Source: CAYXAA01 sp964462985 | GTDB taxonomy: Bacteria > Pseudomonadota > Alphaproteobacteria > Rhizobiales > Stappiaceae | Length of the DNA stretch: 64,000 bases | Assembly (NCBI GenBank): GCA_964462985.1 | Contig: CAYXAA010000002.1 | Span: 155,714 to 219,713 of the forward strand | Direction of reading: 5' to 3' | Translations under genes and position numbers: made by a program | Shown: positions 33,979-42,327 of the stretch, piece by piece | Layout: each line of letters starts with the position of its first letter | How positions within the stretch are numbered: the first letter of the stretch is position 1 | Notes under the pieces: model-generated | Told to the model about the DNA's origin: nothing | Database searches by the model: none | What the model saw: the letters and a program-made list of their open reading frames with translations, nothing else

Positions 33979-34838
33979 ATCAGCCGGTACTGCGCCGCCT
34001 TGTTGCGGAGGAATGGCAGACCCTTGTCCATGACCTCTTCGAACGAGTTGGCCACGGGTCGCCAGACCGCAAGCCCATAGGCCACTTCAGGTGGCATGTT
34101 GATGAAACTTTCCATTGCCATCCCACCCTTGAAGCCGATCGCTGCCAGTGCGGCAAAGATCTCGTCCCAGTCGCAGCAGCCTTCGCCGGGCGTGCCGCGA
34201 TCGCTTTCAGACAGGTGGATGTAGCGCAGGTACTCCCGTGCATCGAGGATGCCGTTGGCAGCGCCCTTTTCCTCGATGTTCATGTGATAGGTGTCCAGAT
34301 GAATGAAGATATTGTCGGCGCCGACCTTCTCGATCATCCACTTCGCTTGCCGACCGGTGTTGATGAGATGGTTCTCATAGCGGTTCACCGGCTCAATACC
34401 GAAGGCCACGCCGGCCGCCCTGGCATGCTTCGCCGCCGCTTCGAGAACGCGCGCGATGTTGTCGTACTCGGCCTCGGTCGGCGGTACACCGGTGCGCTGT
34501 CCGATGCCGCCGAAGGTCACGCCCGACAGCGCCTCGCCACCCATCCTGGCCGTGGTGTCGATGGCGTCCTTCAAATGATCGATGGCACCGTCAGGATTGA
34601 CGGAAGCCCAGTTTTCCTGCGGCAGACCCAGCGAGCAGATGGCGCGCATACCATGCTTGTCGAGCAAGGCGCGGGTATGGGCGACATCGACGATCGCCGT
34701 GTTCAGCAGGGCGATTTCAATGAAGTCCATCTTGTAGGCCGCAGCGGCCGGAATGGTCCTCTCGGCGCCGGCCCGGTCCCAATGCATCGTCCACATGCTC
34801 GTGTGAACACCAAATCCTTCCATGGCCACAATCCTCAC
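33975..34838 (-). CDS. sugar epimerase/isomerase, D-tagatose 3-epimerase family
   Basis: A 287-residue TIM-barrel enzyme of the AP endonuclease 2 superfamily. The metal-binding residues are in place: Glu in GIEPVNRYENH, Asp/His in IHLDTYHMNIEE, His in YIHLSESDRG and Glu in GMAMESF. Members epimerise ketoses at C3 (D-tagatose/D-sorbose, D-fructose/D-psicose) or L-ribulose. The first ATG (34838) forms an ATGA overlap with the permease stop; MEGFGVHTSMW five codons later is an alternative start. It supplies a ketose to the kinases encoded downstream. Confidence 0.91.
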   Translation of the reverse strand: MRIVAMEGFGVHTSMWTMHWDRAGAERTIPAAAAYKMDFIEIALLNTAIVDVAHTRALLDKHGMRAICSLGLPQENWASVNPDGAIDHLKDAIDTTARMGGEALSGVTFGGIGQRTGVPPTEAEYDNIARVLEAAAKHARAAGVAFGIEPVNRYENHLINTGRQAKWMIEKVGADNIFIHLDTYHMNIEEKGAANGILDAREYLRYIHLSESDRGTPGEGCCDWDEIFAALAAIGFKGGMAMESFINMPPEVAYGLAVWRPVANSFEEVMDKGLPFLRNKAAQYRLI

Positions 34839-35818
34839 ATTTGTCGTTCACGCCGCTGCGTCGCCACCCATCGCATTGCCATTACGGCAATCAGGAACAG
34901 GCCCCACACAGCGACCGACAGGTGCTGGTTGGCGCCAATCAGATTCAGTCCCGAGGACAGTGCTTGAAGGATCATCAGCGCAATTACCACGGGCAAAACG
35001 CGGCCGAAGCCGCCAAATGGATCGATTCCACCCAGAAAGCAGGCCAGAACAGTTACCAGAAGCAGAGCTTCGCCATGGCCGACGCGCACCGAATTGAACT
35101 GCGCTGCCATCAGAATGCCGGCGACAGCGCAGATGACCCCCGAGATGGCGTAAATCAGCGTCAGCGTGCGCCGCGTCGGCAGGCCGGAATATTCCGACGC
35201 CTCGATGTTCGAGCCGACCATATAGACGGCGAAGCCGTGCCGCGTGCGCTTGAGCATCACGTGCCAGATCACGGCCGCTGCCAGGAAGATGACCATCGGA
35301 ACCGGAATGCCGAGCAGGCTCCCATAACCGATCATGTTCATGAATGGCGGAAAGCCCGAAATGTCGCCGCCCCGGGTCAGGAACTCCCCGAGACCACGCA
35401 GGAAGATCATCATCGCTAATGAGACGAGGATAGGATGCGCTCCGACATAGGCCACCACGGCCCCCATGACCGCACCCGATGCCGCACCGGCTGCGATCGC
35501 CAGCGCCGCGCCCAGAATAAAGGCGCCGATCCCTGCGTCGACTCCGCCGAACTGGATCAGGACCCAAGCCAACGTCAGGCCCGCAATGTTGGCCTGGTAT
35601 ATGATCGCCAGATTCAGACCGCCGGATAGGATCGGAACCAGCATTGCCAGCGTCAGCAATCCCAGGGCCGGCATCTGGAACATCATCGAACGGAAGTTGG
35701 CCGCGGTCAGGAACAGTGGCGTGGCCAACGAAAAGGCGGCGCACACGAGGATCAGGAAGCCCAGCAGCGGCATGGTCTCGGCGCCGAGCCGCGCGTTGAC
35801 GCGTTGCAGTAGCGTCAT
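34835..35818 (-). CDS. sugar ABC transporter permease (RbsC/FrcC family), second
   Basis: A 327-residue membrane protein, starting MTLLQRVNARLGAETMP; a 62-residue upward extension lies within the other permease and is rejected. The BPD_transp_2 pattern includes ILSGGLNLAIIYQANIAGLT, GAHPILVSLAMMIFLRGLGEF and a conserved VGSNIEASEYSGLPTRRTLTL cytosolic loop. It overlaps the preceding permease and the following epimerase by 4 nt, and would form a heterodimeric channel. Confidence 0.93.
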   Translation of the reverse strand: MTLLQRVNARLGAETMPLLGFLILVCAAFSLATPLFLTAANFRSMMFQMPALGLLTLAMLVPILSGGLNLAIIYQANIAGLTLAWVLIQFGGVDAGIGAFILGAALAIAAGAASGAVMGAVVAYVGAHPILVSLAMMIFLRGLGEFLTRGGDISGFPPFMNMIGYGSLLGIPVPMVIFLAAAVIWHVMLKRTRHGFAVYMVGSNIEASEYSGLPTRRTLTLIYAISGVICAVAGILMAAQFNSVRVGHGEALLLVTVLACFLGGIDPFGGFGRVLPVVIALMILQALSSGLNLIGANQHLSVAVWGLFLIAVMAMRWVATQRRERQM

Positions 35819-36828
35819 GAGGCACCTCCGTGCAGTGAGGCTTCGGAATCGCGGCGCGGCGTGCGGCGGGCAAAGGTGAGATTGGACGAGGAGATCGCGA
35901 GCAGGATTGCGCCGCCGATGATCATCTGGAAGGCGAAGGGCGAAATGCCCAGGAGGTTCAGTCCGTTCTGCGTGATCGCAACGAACATGACCCCCAGCAC
36001 ACATCCCGTTATCGTGCCGCGCCCGCCGCCGAGCCGCGCGCCGCCAAGCACCACGGCGGCCAGCACGTCCAGTTCGCGACCGTAAAGCGCGTTCGGCACG
36101 ACCTCCTGCGCGATATTGACCTGCATCAACCCGCCGATCCCCGCCATCATGCCCATCCAGCCAAAGGCCAGGGTCTGCATCAGCCAGATGTTCACTCCAG
36201 CCCGCCGGGCACCGTCCGGATTGTCGCCGAACGCATAGAGTTGCCGCCCTAACGTCGTCATACGGATTAGAAACCAGGTAGCGACGACGCAGACGAACAT
36301 GACGGCAACCGCAAGATTGAGCTCAGACCATGTCCCGTCCGCCGCCTGGTGCTCAAAGATGTAGATGCGATCGGTCCACCAGTCGGGCAGAGCATAGATG
36401 TTGCGTCCCTTGGTAAAGAACATCAGCAGCCCGAAGAACGCATTGAAGGTGGCGATGGTAATCACGATCGAGATCACGCGAAAACCGTGAATAAGCAATG
36501 CGTTGATCAGGCCGAGCCCGATGCCCAGCGCCATGGCAACGACGAAGCCGATGACCCAGTTGCCGCCCCCGATCGACATGAGTACCTGCGCCGCGACATA
36601 CTGTACGACCGAGGCTGCCACCGCGAACGAGATATCGATTCCGCCGGCCACCAGTACCACCAGGAGGCCGACCGCCCAGATCAGGTTCACTGCGTTGTTG
36701 TTGAGCAACGAGGTAATGTTGCCCGCCGTAAGAAACGTGTCGGTGGCCAGTGACAGGCCGATGATCATCAGGGCGAGGACGACACCAAGCCGCGCCTCGA
36801 TCGGGTGAGATCGAAAAACGTCAGGCAT
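35815..36828 (-). CDS. sugar ABC transporter permease (RbsC/FrcC family), first
   Basis: A 337-residue membrane protein beginning MPDVFRSHPIEARLG. Family landmarks are LVVLVAGGIDISFAVAASVVQ, FRVISIVITIATFNAFFG and FGDNPDGARRAGVNIWLMQT. The start overlaps the ATPase stop by 8 nt; the ORF reads 28 codons further up inside the ATPase gene, which I reject. A C-terminal basic tail (ARRTPRRDSEASLHGGAS) overlaps the next permease by 4 nt. Confidence 0.93.
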   Translation of the reverse strand: MPDVFRSHPIEARLGVVLALMIIGLSLATDTFLTAGNITSLLNNNAVNLIWAVGLLVVLVAGGIDISFAVAASVVQYVAAQVLMSIGGGNWVIGFVVAMALGIGLGLINALLIHGFRVISIVITIATFNAFFGLLMFFTKGRNIYALPDWWTDRIYIFEHQAADGTWSELNLAVAVMFVCVVATWFLIRMTTLGRQLYAFGDNPDGARRAGVNIWLMQTLAFGWMGMMAGIGGLMQVNIAQEVVPNALYGRELDVLAAVVLGGARLGGGRGTITGCVLGVMFVAITQNGLNLLGISPFAFQMIIGGAILLAISSSNLTFARRTPRRDSEASLHGGAS

Positions 36829-38329
36829 AGATGCGCGCCTCCATCTCGGACACGTCGGTCCGGCGCGGATCATACTCGTCGACGATGCGTCCGCCCGCCA
36901 TGTGCAGCACACGGTCCGCGTTGAACATGACTTCCGACACTTCGTCCGAGATCAGCAGAATGGCCAAGCCCTGCTCGGCCAGCCGTCGCACGATACGAAA
37001 TATGCCTGCGCGGGCGCCCACATCCACACCCACGGTTGGGCTATCGAGGATGAGAAGACGCGGTTCCGTTGCCAGCCACTTCGCGAGAACGACACGCTGC
37101 TGGTTACCGCCCGACAGGGTCGAAACCGCATCTTCGGGATCACCAATCCTGATCCCCAGTTCCTTGATCCAGTAATCGACCAGATGCGACTTCTTGGTCG
37201 GCGACAGCAGTCCGACCGCACCCAGAATGCGATCCAGCACGGAGATCACGGTGTTGTCGGCTATGGATTGCGGCTGGATGAGCCCAAGCGACAGCCGGTC
37301 CTCGGAGACATAGGCAACGCCCTTTGCAATGGCATCTCGGATCGAGGAGAAACGCACCGGCGTCCCTTCGAGCCGAATTTCACCGGCGTCGGGTCGGCGC
37401 ATTCCGATCAGCGCGTGAGCGAGCTCGGTCCGCCCGGCACCAATCAGACCAATAAGACCCAGCACCTCCCCCCTACGGATCGTCAGGCTGACATCGTGAA
37501 ACTCGCCATCTCGGCTAAGTCGCTCGACCTCCAGCACTGGCTCTGCGGCCGTTCGATCCCGCGCCGTCACCACATGCTCGTGGGCTGCGCCGGTCATCAG
37601 TTCCCCCAACCTGAATTGAGTCATGCCCTGCGTTGGATAGACCCCGACCAGAGCACCGTCACGCAGCACGGTCACCCGTTCTGAGATATCGATCACCTCG
37701 GCGAGGCGATGACTGACGAACACCACCGAAACGCCTTGCTCGGACAGCTTGCGCACCAGCGCCAAAAGAGCGTTGGTTTCGCTTTGGGTCAGTGAGGCAG
37801 TGGGTTCGTCCATGAAGACCAGCCGCGCCTCGCCCATAAGCGCGCGGGCAATGGCGACGATCTGACGCTGCGCGATCGGCAGCGTGTTGAGCCTGGCGTT
37901 GAGGTCCAGCTCTACATGCAGCCGATCGAGCACGGCGCGCACACGCTGGCGAAAGGCGCGCTGCACGGCCAGACGAGGCCTCGTACCGACCATCTCGTCG
38001 AAGGCGATATTCTCCGCCACCGTCATGTGCGGGAACAGCGCTAGGTCCTGCCAGATCACGGCGATGCCCAGATCCCGCGCACGGGTCGGGTTGATGGCGG
38101 GAACTTCTTCTCCGAACAGTTCGATGCTGGCACCGTCATCGGGCGCGTATACCCCGGTGACGATCTTGATCAGAGTGCTTTTTCCGCAGCCATTCTCGCC
38201 GGCGAGACAATGCACCTCGCCTTGCTTCACCTCGAAATTCACGGACCGCAGCGCGCGCACACCACCAAAGGTCTTGGAAATGTTGCGCAGGCGCAGGGCG
38301 AAAGACCGATCGTCTGGCTCGCTCGTCAT
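36821..38329 (-). CDS. sugar ABC transporter ATP-binding protein (RbsA family, double ABC)
   Basis: A 502-residue protein with two ABC domains. The first (about 10-240) has Walker A GENGCGKST, a signature-like segment at LPIAQRQIVAIARAL and Walker B LVFMDEPTASL. The second (about 255-500) has the degenerate Walker A GLIGAGRTEL, signature LSGGNQQRVVLAKWL and LLILDSPTVGVD. This is the standard sugar-importer organisation with one consensus and one degenerate site. It follows the binding-protein gene after a 78-nt gap containing an 11-bp stem-loop. Confidence 0.94.
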   Translation of the reverse strand: MTSEPDDRSFALRLRNISKTFGGVRALRSVNFEVKQGEVHCLAGENGCGKSTLIKIVTGVYAPDDGASIELFGEEVPAINPTRARDLGIAVIWQDLALFPHMTVAENIAFDEMVGTRPRLAVQRAFRQRVRAVLDRLHVELDLNARLNTLPIAQRQIVAIARALMGEARLVFMDEPTASLTQSETNALLALVRKLSEQGVSVVFVSHRLAEVIDISERVTVLRDGALVGVYPTQGMTQFRLGELMTGAAHEHVVTARDRTAAEPVLEVERLSRDGEFHDVSLTIRRGEVLGLIGLIGAGRTELAHALIGMRRPDAGEIRLEGTPVRFSSIRDAIAKGVAYVSEDRLSLGLIQPQSIADNTVISVLDRILGAVGLLSPTKKSHLVDYWIKELGIRIGDPEDAVSTLSGGNQQRVVLAKWLATEPRLLILDSPTVGVDVGARAGIFRIVRRLAEQGLAILLISDEVSEVMFNADRVLHMAGGRIVDEYDPRRTDVSEMEARIYA

Positions 38330-38349
38330 TCTTTTCGATCACTTGGAGA

Positions 38350-38375
38350 AGGAACCCGCGCAGCCGCGGGTTCCT
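38350..38375 (-). promoter_or_regulatory. strong stem-loop between the sugar-binding protein and ATPase genes
   Basis: Perfect inverted repeat, 38351-38360 with 38365-38374 (GGAACCCGCG and its complement), extended by an A-T pair to 11 bp, loop CAGC. On the leftward transcript it lies 32 nt past the binding-protein stop and 20 nt before the ATPase ATG, followed by a pyrimidine-rich TTCTCC. In sugar ABC operons such stems give partial termination and protect the upstream message, raising binding protein over membrane parts. Confidence 0.6.
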
Positions 38376-38407
38376 GCCTTGCTCAGGCCACCGTCCGGCG
38401 CGGAGAT

Positions 38408-39382
38408 CTAGAGGCCCTTTGCGGCCAGATCATCCACCGTGTCCTTGTTGATCTCGAGAAGGTTGTCGGTGATGATGTTGCGCGTTTCCGCATCGGGGTT
38501 GACCACACCAAGGCCCTCGATTTCAGTGCCTTCGGTAATCTCTTGCCCCTCGGCGAGCATCTTGCCCAGCGTGACGAACACGCGTCCCGCCTCGGCCGGA
38601 TTCCACATGTAGCCTCCGGAAATGATGTCGCTCTTCAGCAGTTTCTGCCCCTGACCAGGCGAGAACGGCCCAAGCACATGCACTTTACCGCCAAGGCGGC
38701 GCTCTTCCACCGCACGACCCGCGCCGATCGGTCCCTGGCTGCCGAAAGCTAGGAAGCCACGCAGATCAGGATTGGCGGCGATCAGATCGAGTGCGGTCGA
38801 GCGGCTGTCGTCGACGCTTTCGGCGACACCGTAGCGTTCACCGACCAACGTCAGCTTGTCGCAATTTTCGTCCATCCACGCGATAGCAGCATCAGCCCAG
38901 GCATTGTGAAGCGGGACTGTCAGCGAGCCAACAAAGACCGCATACTTCCCCGGTTCCTCGACCTTTTCGCAAAGCAGCTTGGCATGCGCTTCACCAAAGC
39001 CGTCAGCCGAAGCGAGCTCGAAGTTCCAGTCCACATTCTTCAATCCCGGACCTTCGTGCGACACCACCTTGATGCCGGCGTCCATGGCCTTCTTCAGCAC
39101 CGGCTCTAGCGCTGCTTCGTCGTTGGGCACAACGCCAATAACGTCGACGCCCTTCGCAATCAGGTCTTCGATCGCTCGCACCTGAAGCGCCGGGTCCGCC
39201 GAGGTGGGGCCGATCATTTCGGCGCTGACACCCAGTTCCTCTGCACGCTCCCTGATACCGTCTTCCATAGCGTTAAACCACGGGATACCGCCGATCTTGA
39301 CGACCACGCCGATGGTCGTTTCGGCCGAAGCCGAACCGGCCATGGCCAAGGCGACAGCGGTCGCTGCAAGAATTCTCTTCAT
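38408..39382 (-). CDS. sugar ABC transporter periplasmic binding protein (RbsB-like)
   Basis: A 324-residue receptor with signal peptide MKRILAATAVALAMAGSASA, then the Peripla_BP_4 pattern: TIGVVVKIGGIPWFNAMEDGI, RAIEDLIAKGVDVIGVVPNDEAAL, FLAFGSQGPIGAGRAVEERRLGG and a hinge-crossing C-terminus. The start at 39382 is supported by the signal peptide and GGAGGAAAC; an upstream frame extension of 31 codons is rejected. The GGIPWFNAMEDG motif resembles rhamnose/autoinducer-2-type binding proteins (RhaS/LsrB group). It is the first gene of the leftward sugar operon. Confidence 0.93.
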   Translation of the reverse strand: MKRILAATAVALAMAGSASAETTIGVVVKIGGIPWFNAMEDGIRERAEELGVSAEMIGPTSADPALQVRAIEDLIAKGVDVIGVVPNDEAALEPVLKKAMDAGIKVVSHEGPGLKNVDWNFELASADGFGEAHAKLLCEKVEEPGKYAVFVGSLTVPLHNAWADAAIAWMDENCDKLTLVGERYGVAESVDDSRSTALDLIAANPDLRGFLAFGSQGPIGAGRAVEERRLGGKVHVLGPFSPGQGQKLLKSDIISGGYMWNPAEAGRVFVTLGKMLAEGQEITEGTEIEGLGVVNPDAETRNIITDNLLEINKDTVDDLAAKGL

Positions 39383-39480
39383 GGTTTCCTCCCAACCGCA
39401 GCCCTTCGGTTCCCGAAAGGCGAAGCTGCCGCCCCATGCCGCCACGGGACATGCGACGGCTCGATTGGCTCGCAAACGAC

Positions 39481-39500
39481 TTGCTCAATCGATGAAGCAA
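39481..39500. promoter_or_regulatory. LacI-family operator candidate
   Basis: A 20-bp interrupted palindrome, TTGCT-NN-ATCGAT-NN-AGCAA, centred on CG at 39490-39491. LacI-family operators typically have this size, an even symmetry axis and a central CG. It lies in the 186-bp region between the divergent LacI and binding-protein genes, 99 bp upstream of the latter. TCGATTG at 39461-39467 repeats one arm in inverted orientation. Confidence 0.6.
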
Positions 39501-39568
39501 CGCTATTCCCGAAAGACGAAGTCAGTCAACCTCGGCGTATCGGGTTCTTCGACGCGGGCGGCAAGCGT

Positions 39569-40576
39569 ATGAAGGGCAATCAGAAAAGCACGATCTACGA
39601 CATTGCCGAGAAGGCAGGAACGTCGCCGTCGGCGGTCAGTGCCGCTTTGAACGGCGACTGGAGAAAGCGTCGCCTGCACAAGGATACCGTCGAGCGAATC
39701 CGCCAAATCGCGCGCGAACAGGGTTACTCGGTAAACCGCCAGGCTCGGGGTCTGCGCAAGGCAGAGTCGGGACTGGCCGGAATGATGCTGCCAGATCACG
39801 ACAACCGCTTTTTCGCCGAACTCAGTCAATGCTTCGCTGTCGAAGCGCATTTGCGCGATTTGTGCCCCGCTATCGTGCATTCTGGTCGAGACGCAGCAGC
39901 GCAGTTGCGCTCTGTCGAAAGCCTGATCTCCTACGGAGTAGATCTGATCGTCATCGCCGGAGCCTCAAATCCGGGCCGGCTGGCGCAGGTCTGTCGCGAT
40001 GCTGATCTGCCTCATGTGTTTGTCGACCATGCGTGCGAGGACGCACCCTCGATCGTAACAGACAATTTTCGTGGAGCCGCTGCGCTGACCCGTTCCCTGC
40101 TGGCCGAAATGCCGCCGACACAGCCGAATTCAGCCTCTTCATGGCTCTATTTTCTCGGCGGCGAACCCAAGCTGCCGGCCTCTGCCGAACGCATTCAGGG
40201 CTTCCGAAGAGCGGCCCAGGAGGCGCAAGCGTTGTGGGACGACACCCAGATTATCGCCTGCGGCTACGATGCGAATCGTGCCGCCGACGAACTCCTGAAA
40301 CTCTGCGAGCGACTTGGCGAACTGCCTGCTGGGCTTTTCGTCAATTCGATCGTATGCTTCGAGGGCGTAGCGCGCGTCCTGGCCGCCATGCCGGAGAGAC
40401 AGATCACAGGCCGCGCCTTCGGCTGCTTCGATTATGACCCGTTCGGCGCGCTTCTGCGTTTTCCGTTGCACATGGTGCGCCAGCGCGCCGACCTCATCAT
40501 CGCCGAAGCCTATCGGCAGCTCGATGAGGGGTCGCAGGAACCGGGGCTGATACGTGTTGCGCCAGACCTGACCTAA
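39569..40576 (+). CDS. LacI-family transcriptional regulator of the sugar operon
   Basis: A 335-residue regulator. The N-terminal DNA-binding domain (about 8-62) reads STIYDIAEKAGTSPSAVSAALNG with a hinge helix near RQARGLRKAESG. The C-terminal periplasmic-binding-protein-like domain binds the inducer. The helix-turn-helix has PSAVSAALNG rather than the usual VSRVLN, an uncommon but family-consistent variant. Divergent transcription from the sugar operon and a CG-centred palindrome between them indicate local repression relieved by the imported sugar or a derivative. Confidence 0.92.
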   Translation: MKGNQKSTIYDIAEKAGTSPSAVSAALNGDWRKRRLHKDTVERIRQIAREQGYSVNRQARGLRKAESGLAGMMLPDHDNRFFAELSQCFAVEAHLRDLCPAIVHSGRDAAAQLRSVESLISYGVDLIVIAGASNPGRLAQVCRDADLPHVFVDHACEDAPSIVTDNFRGAAALTRSLLAEMPPTQPNSASSWLYFLGGEPKLPASAERIQGFRRAAQEAQALWDDTQIIACGYDANRAADELLKLCERLGELPAGLFVNSIVCFEGVARVLAAMPERQITGRAFGCFDYDPFGALLRFPLHMVRQRADLIIAEAYRQLDEGSQEPGLIRVAPDLT

Positions 40577-40662
40577 GGCGAGAGTTGAGTCGACCCTCCG
40601 ACAGACTGAGCCGGAACGGCAGGAGATCGGCCCGGTACTGCCGCGTCCCTGCCTGAGACAGC

Positions 40663-41007
40663 TCAGTCCGCGCGATACAGAATCATTCCGCCGTGATGCA
40701 GCACGTCGTCGGTGAACGTCCCATCGGCGGTGAAGCCCGTATCGTCCCAATAGAAGATTTTGTTACCGCGCACCTCATAGCGACCCTGGTAGGCGCTCTC
40801 GCGATTGCCGCGCGCCTCGTCGTAGCGACCGTTTGGGAGGAGGTTGTGGCGCACGTACCCGTCCGCCGTCATCCACATACCGACATAGGGGTGTGTATTT
40901 TCGGCGGATGCGATTGTCTGACGGTCCATCTTCGCTTCTCCGTTCGAGATGCTACCAAGAGGCAGGACGGCAACGAGCGCCAGGGGCAAGGCCAGCCGGC
41001 GGTTCAT
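40663..41007 (-). CDS. secreted Atu4866-family protein of unknown function
   Basis: A 114-residue protein with a signal peptide (MNRRLALPLALVAVLPLGSISNGEA, cleavage near 25) and a compact domain with HPYVGMWMTADGYVRHNLLPNGRYDEARG, YQGRYEVRGNKIFYWDDTGFTADG and DVLHHGGMILYR. This matches the Atu4866 family known from Agrobacterium, a small beta-rich fold without assigned activity. The start ATG overlaps the stop of the carboxymuconolactone-decarboxylase-like gene by 4 nt. It is the last gene of a three-gene operon. Confidence 0.86.
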   Translation of the reverse strand: MNRRLALPLALVAVLPLGSISNGEAKMDRQTIASAENTHPYVGMWMTADGYVRHNLLPNGRYDEARGNRESAYQGRYEVRGNKIFYWDDTGFTADGTFTDDVLHHGGMILYRAD

Positions 41008-41486
41008 TGCGCCGGCTCCTGTCCACGGGCGGCCGAAGCGCGCCGCTCGGCGAACAGCTCGGCAAGTGCCTGTGAGGCTGCGATCGCCCTCGGAAAGCCG
41101 GCAATGACAGTGGTTAGGTAAGCGATCTCCTTCAGCACCTCCTCGCCTACCCCTATGTTGAGAGCATAGCCGGCGTGGACTTTCATGAATGCGGGCTCGC
41201 CCATTGCGGCGAAGGCAGCGACGGCAGCGAGTTGGCGCGTCCGGTTGTCCAGACCCGGCCGGGACCAGACTTCCCCCAACGCATAGCCTTGGGTCGAATC
41301 GGCAAGGAACGGAAATTCCTGCCGCATGCGCTCCAGAACCTGTTGCGGCGCGCCGTTGTTCAGCGTCCTGACAACGGCATCTCCGCGCCGAAGCCGGTCC
41401 TCTGCCGATTGGGCCTGGGCCACTGCGGGAAGGATAACAATCAGCAGTATGGCTGCCGCGGTAGGCTGTTGAAGACGAAGTGCCAT
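41004..41486 (-). CDS. secreted carboxymuconolactone decarboxylase-family (AhpD-like) protein
   Basis: A 160-residue protein with a signal peptide (MALRLQQPTAAAILLIVILPAVAQAQ) and a CMD domain: LGEVWSRPGLDNRTRQLAAVAAFAAMG, FMKVHAGYALNIGVGEEVLKEI and LTTVIAGFPRAIAASQAL. The AhpD Cys-x-x-Cys is absent, so it is of the decarboxylase/lactonase type rather than a peroxidase partner. A GTG at 41501 overlaps the SDR stop by 4 nt, but the ATG at 41486 has GAGGGCAG upstream and the better signal peptide. A periplasmic CMD protein is unusual. Confidence 0.86.
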   Translation of the reverse strand: MALRLQQPTAAAILLIVILPAVAQAQSAEDRLRRGDAVVRTLNNGAPQQVLERMRQEFPFLADSTQGYALGEVWSRPGLDNRTRQLAAVAAFAAMGEPAFMKVHAGYALNIGVGEEVLKEIAYLTTVIAGFPRAIAASQALAELFAERRASAARGQEPAQ

Positions 41487-41497
41487 CGTCGCTGCCC

Positions 41498-42217
41498 TCA
41501 CATGGTCGCCGTCGGACGCACGACGATCTCGTTGATATCGACGTCTGCAGGCTGCTCGATCGCGTAACGCACCGCCTGCGCAATTGCCTCTGGCTTGAGA
41601 GCTATCGAACGATAGGTCTGCATTAGCTCCGCCGCTACCGGATCGGTGATGCTTTCAGCGAGTTCGCTTTCCACGACGCCGGGATGGATGCACGTGACGC
41701 GGATCCGGTCGTTCTCCTGCCGCAGACCGTCCGAAATCGCCCGCACCGCGAACTTGGTCGCGCAGTAAATCGCGGCGGTGGGAGAGACGCTCAAGGCGCC
41801 GATCGAGGCGATGTTGATGATGTGGCCAGAACCGCGTACCGTCATCTCTGGCAGCACGGCGGCGATGCCGTAGAGCACCCCCTTGAGATTGACATCGATC
41901 ATCCGCTCCCACTCGTCCACCTTGAGCGAGGACATCGGCGAGAGAGGCATGACGCCTGCATTGTTGACGACAACGTCAGCGCGTCCGAAAGCCTCGCAAG
42001 CAGCCTTCGCGAAGGCTGCGACATCATTTCGGTCGGTGACATCGAGACGCCGGGTCACAACTTCGCCGCCGCGCTCGCGGATCTCCTGTGCCAGCGCCGC
42101 CAGCCGGTCGGTGCGGCGCGCGCCGAGCATGAGCTTCGCACCGGCTCCGGCCAGATCACGGGCAATAGCGGCACCAATGCCGCTCGATGCGCCGGTGATG
42201 AGAATCGCCTTGTCCAT
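41498..42217 (-). CDS. short-chain dehydrogenase/reductase (classical SDR)
   Basis: A 239-residue cytosolic NAD(P)-dependent oxidoreductase: TGASSGIGAAIA (nucleotide loop), VVNNAGVMP, catalytic Ser in IINIASIGAL and YCATKFAVRAI (Tyr-x-x-x-Lys). An arginine in GARRTDRLAAL suggests NADP preference. The first gene of a three-gene operon with two secreted proteins, it is divergent from a LysR gene across 110 bp that contains a 6-bp inverted repeat. GGAGTGAAAC precedes the ATG. Substrate unknown. Confidence 0.93.
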   Translation of the reverse strand: MDKAILITGASSGIGAAIARDLAGAGAKLMLGARRTDRLAALAQEIRERGGEVVTRRLDVTDRNDVAAFAKAACEAFGRADVVVNNAGVMPLSPMSSLKVDEWERMIDVNLKGVLYGIAAVLPEMTVRGSGHIINIASIGALSVSPTAAIYCATKFAVRAISDGLRQENDRIRVTCIHPGVVESELAESITDPVAAELMQTYRSIALKPEAIAQAVRYAIEQPADVDINEIVVRPTATM

Positions 42218-42234
42218 AGTTTCACTCCTTGCCG

Positions 42235-42252
42235 AACCGCGTCACGGCGGTT
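42235..42252. promoter_or_regulatory. candidate LysR operator upstream of the SDR operon
   Basis: AACCGC (42235-42240), 6 bp, GCGGTT (42247-42252): a perfect 6-bp inverted repeat close to the SDR start in the LysR-SDR divergent region. Symmetry and location are the only evidence. Confidence 0.3.
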
Positions 42253-42327
42253 GCGAAGGAGATAAACACCTTTCATTGTAGCGATAAGCGACCTATTCCT
42301 TCACACGGTGGAAAGTACTGCTAATCA

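Noticed and set aside
33750..34967. 405-codon rightward frame over the P-loop kinase and epimerase genes
   Set aside because: Antisense shadow of two well-supported enzymes in the 4-nt overlap chain; no family-like sequence.
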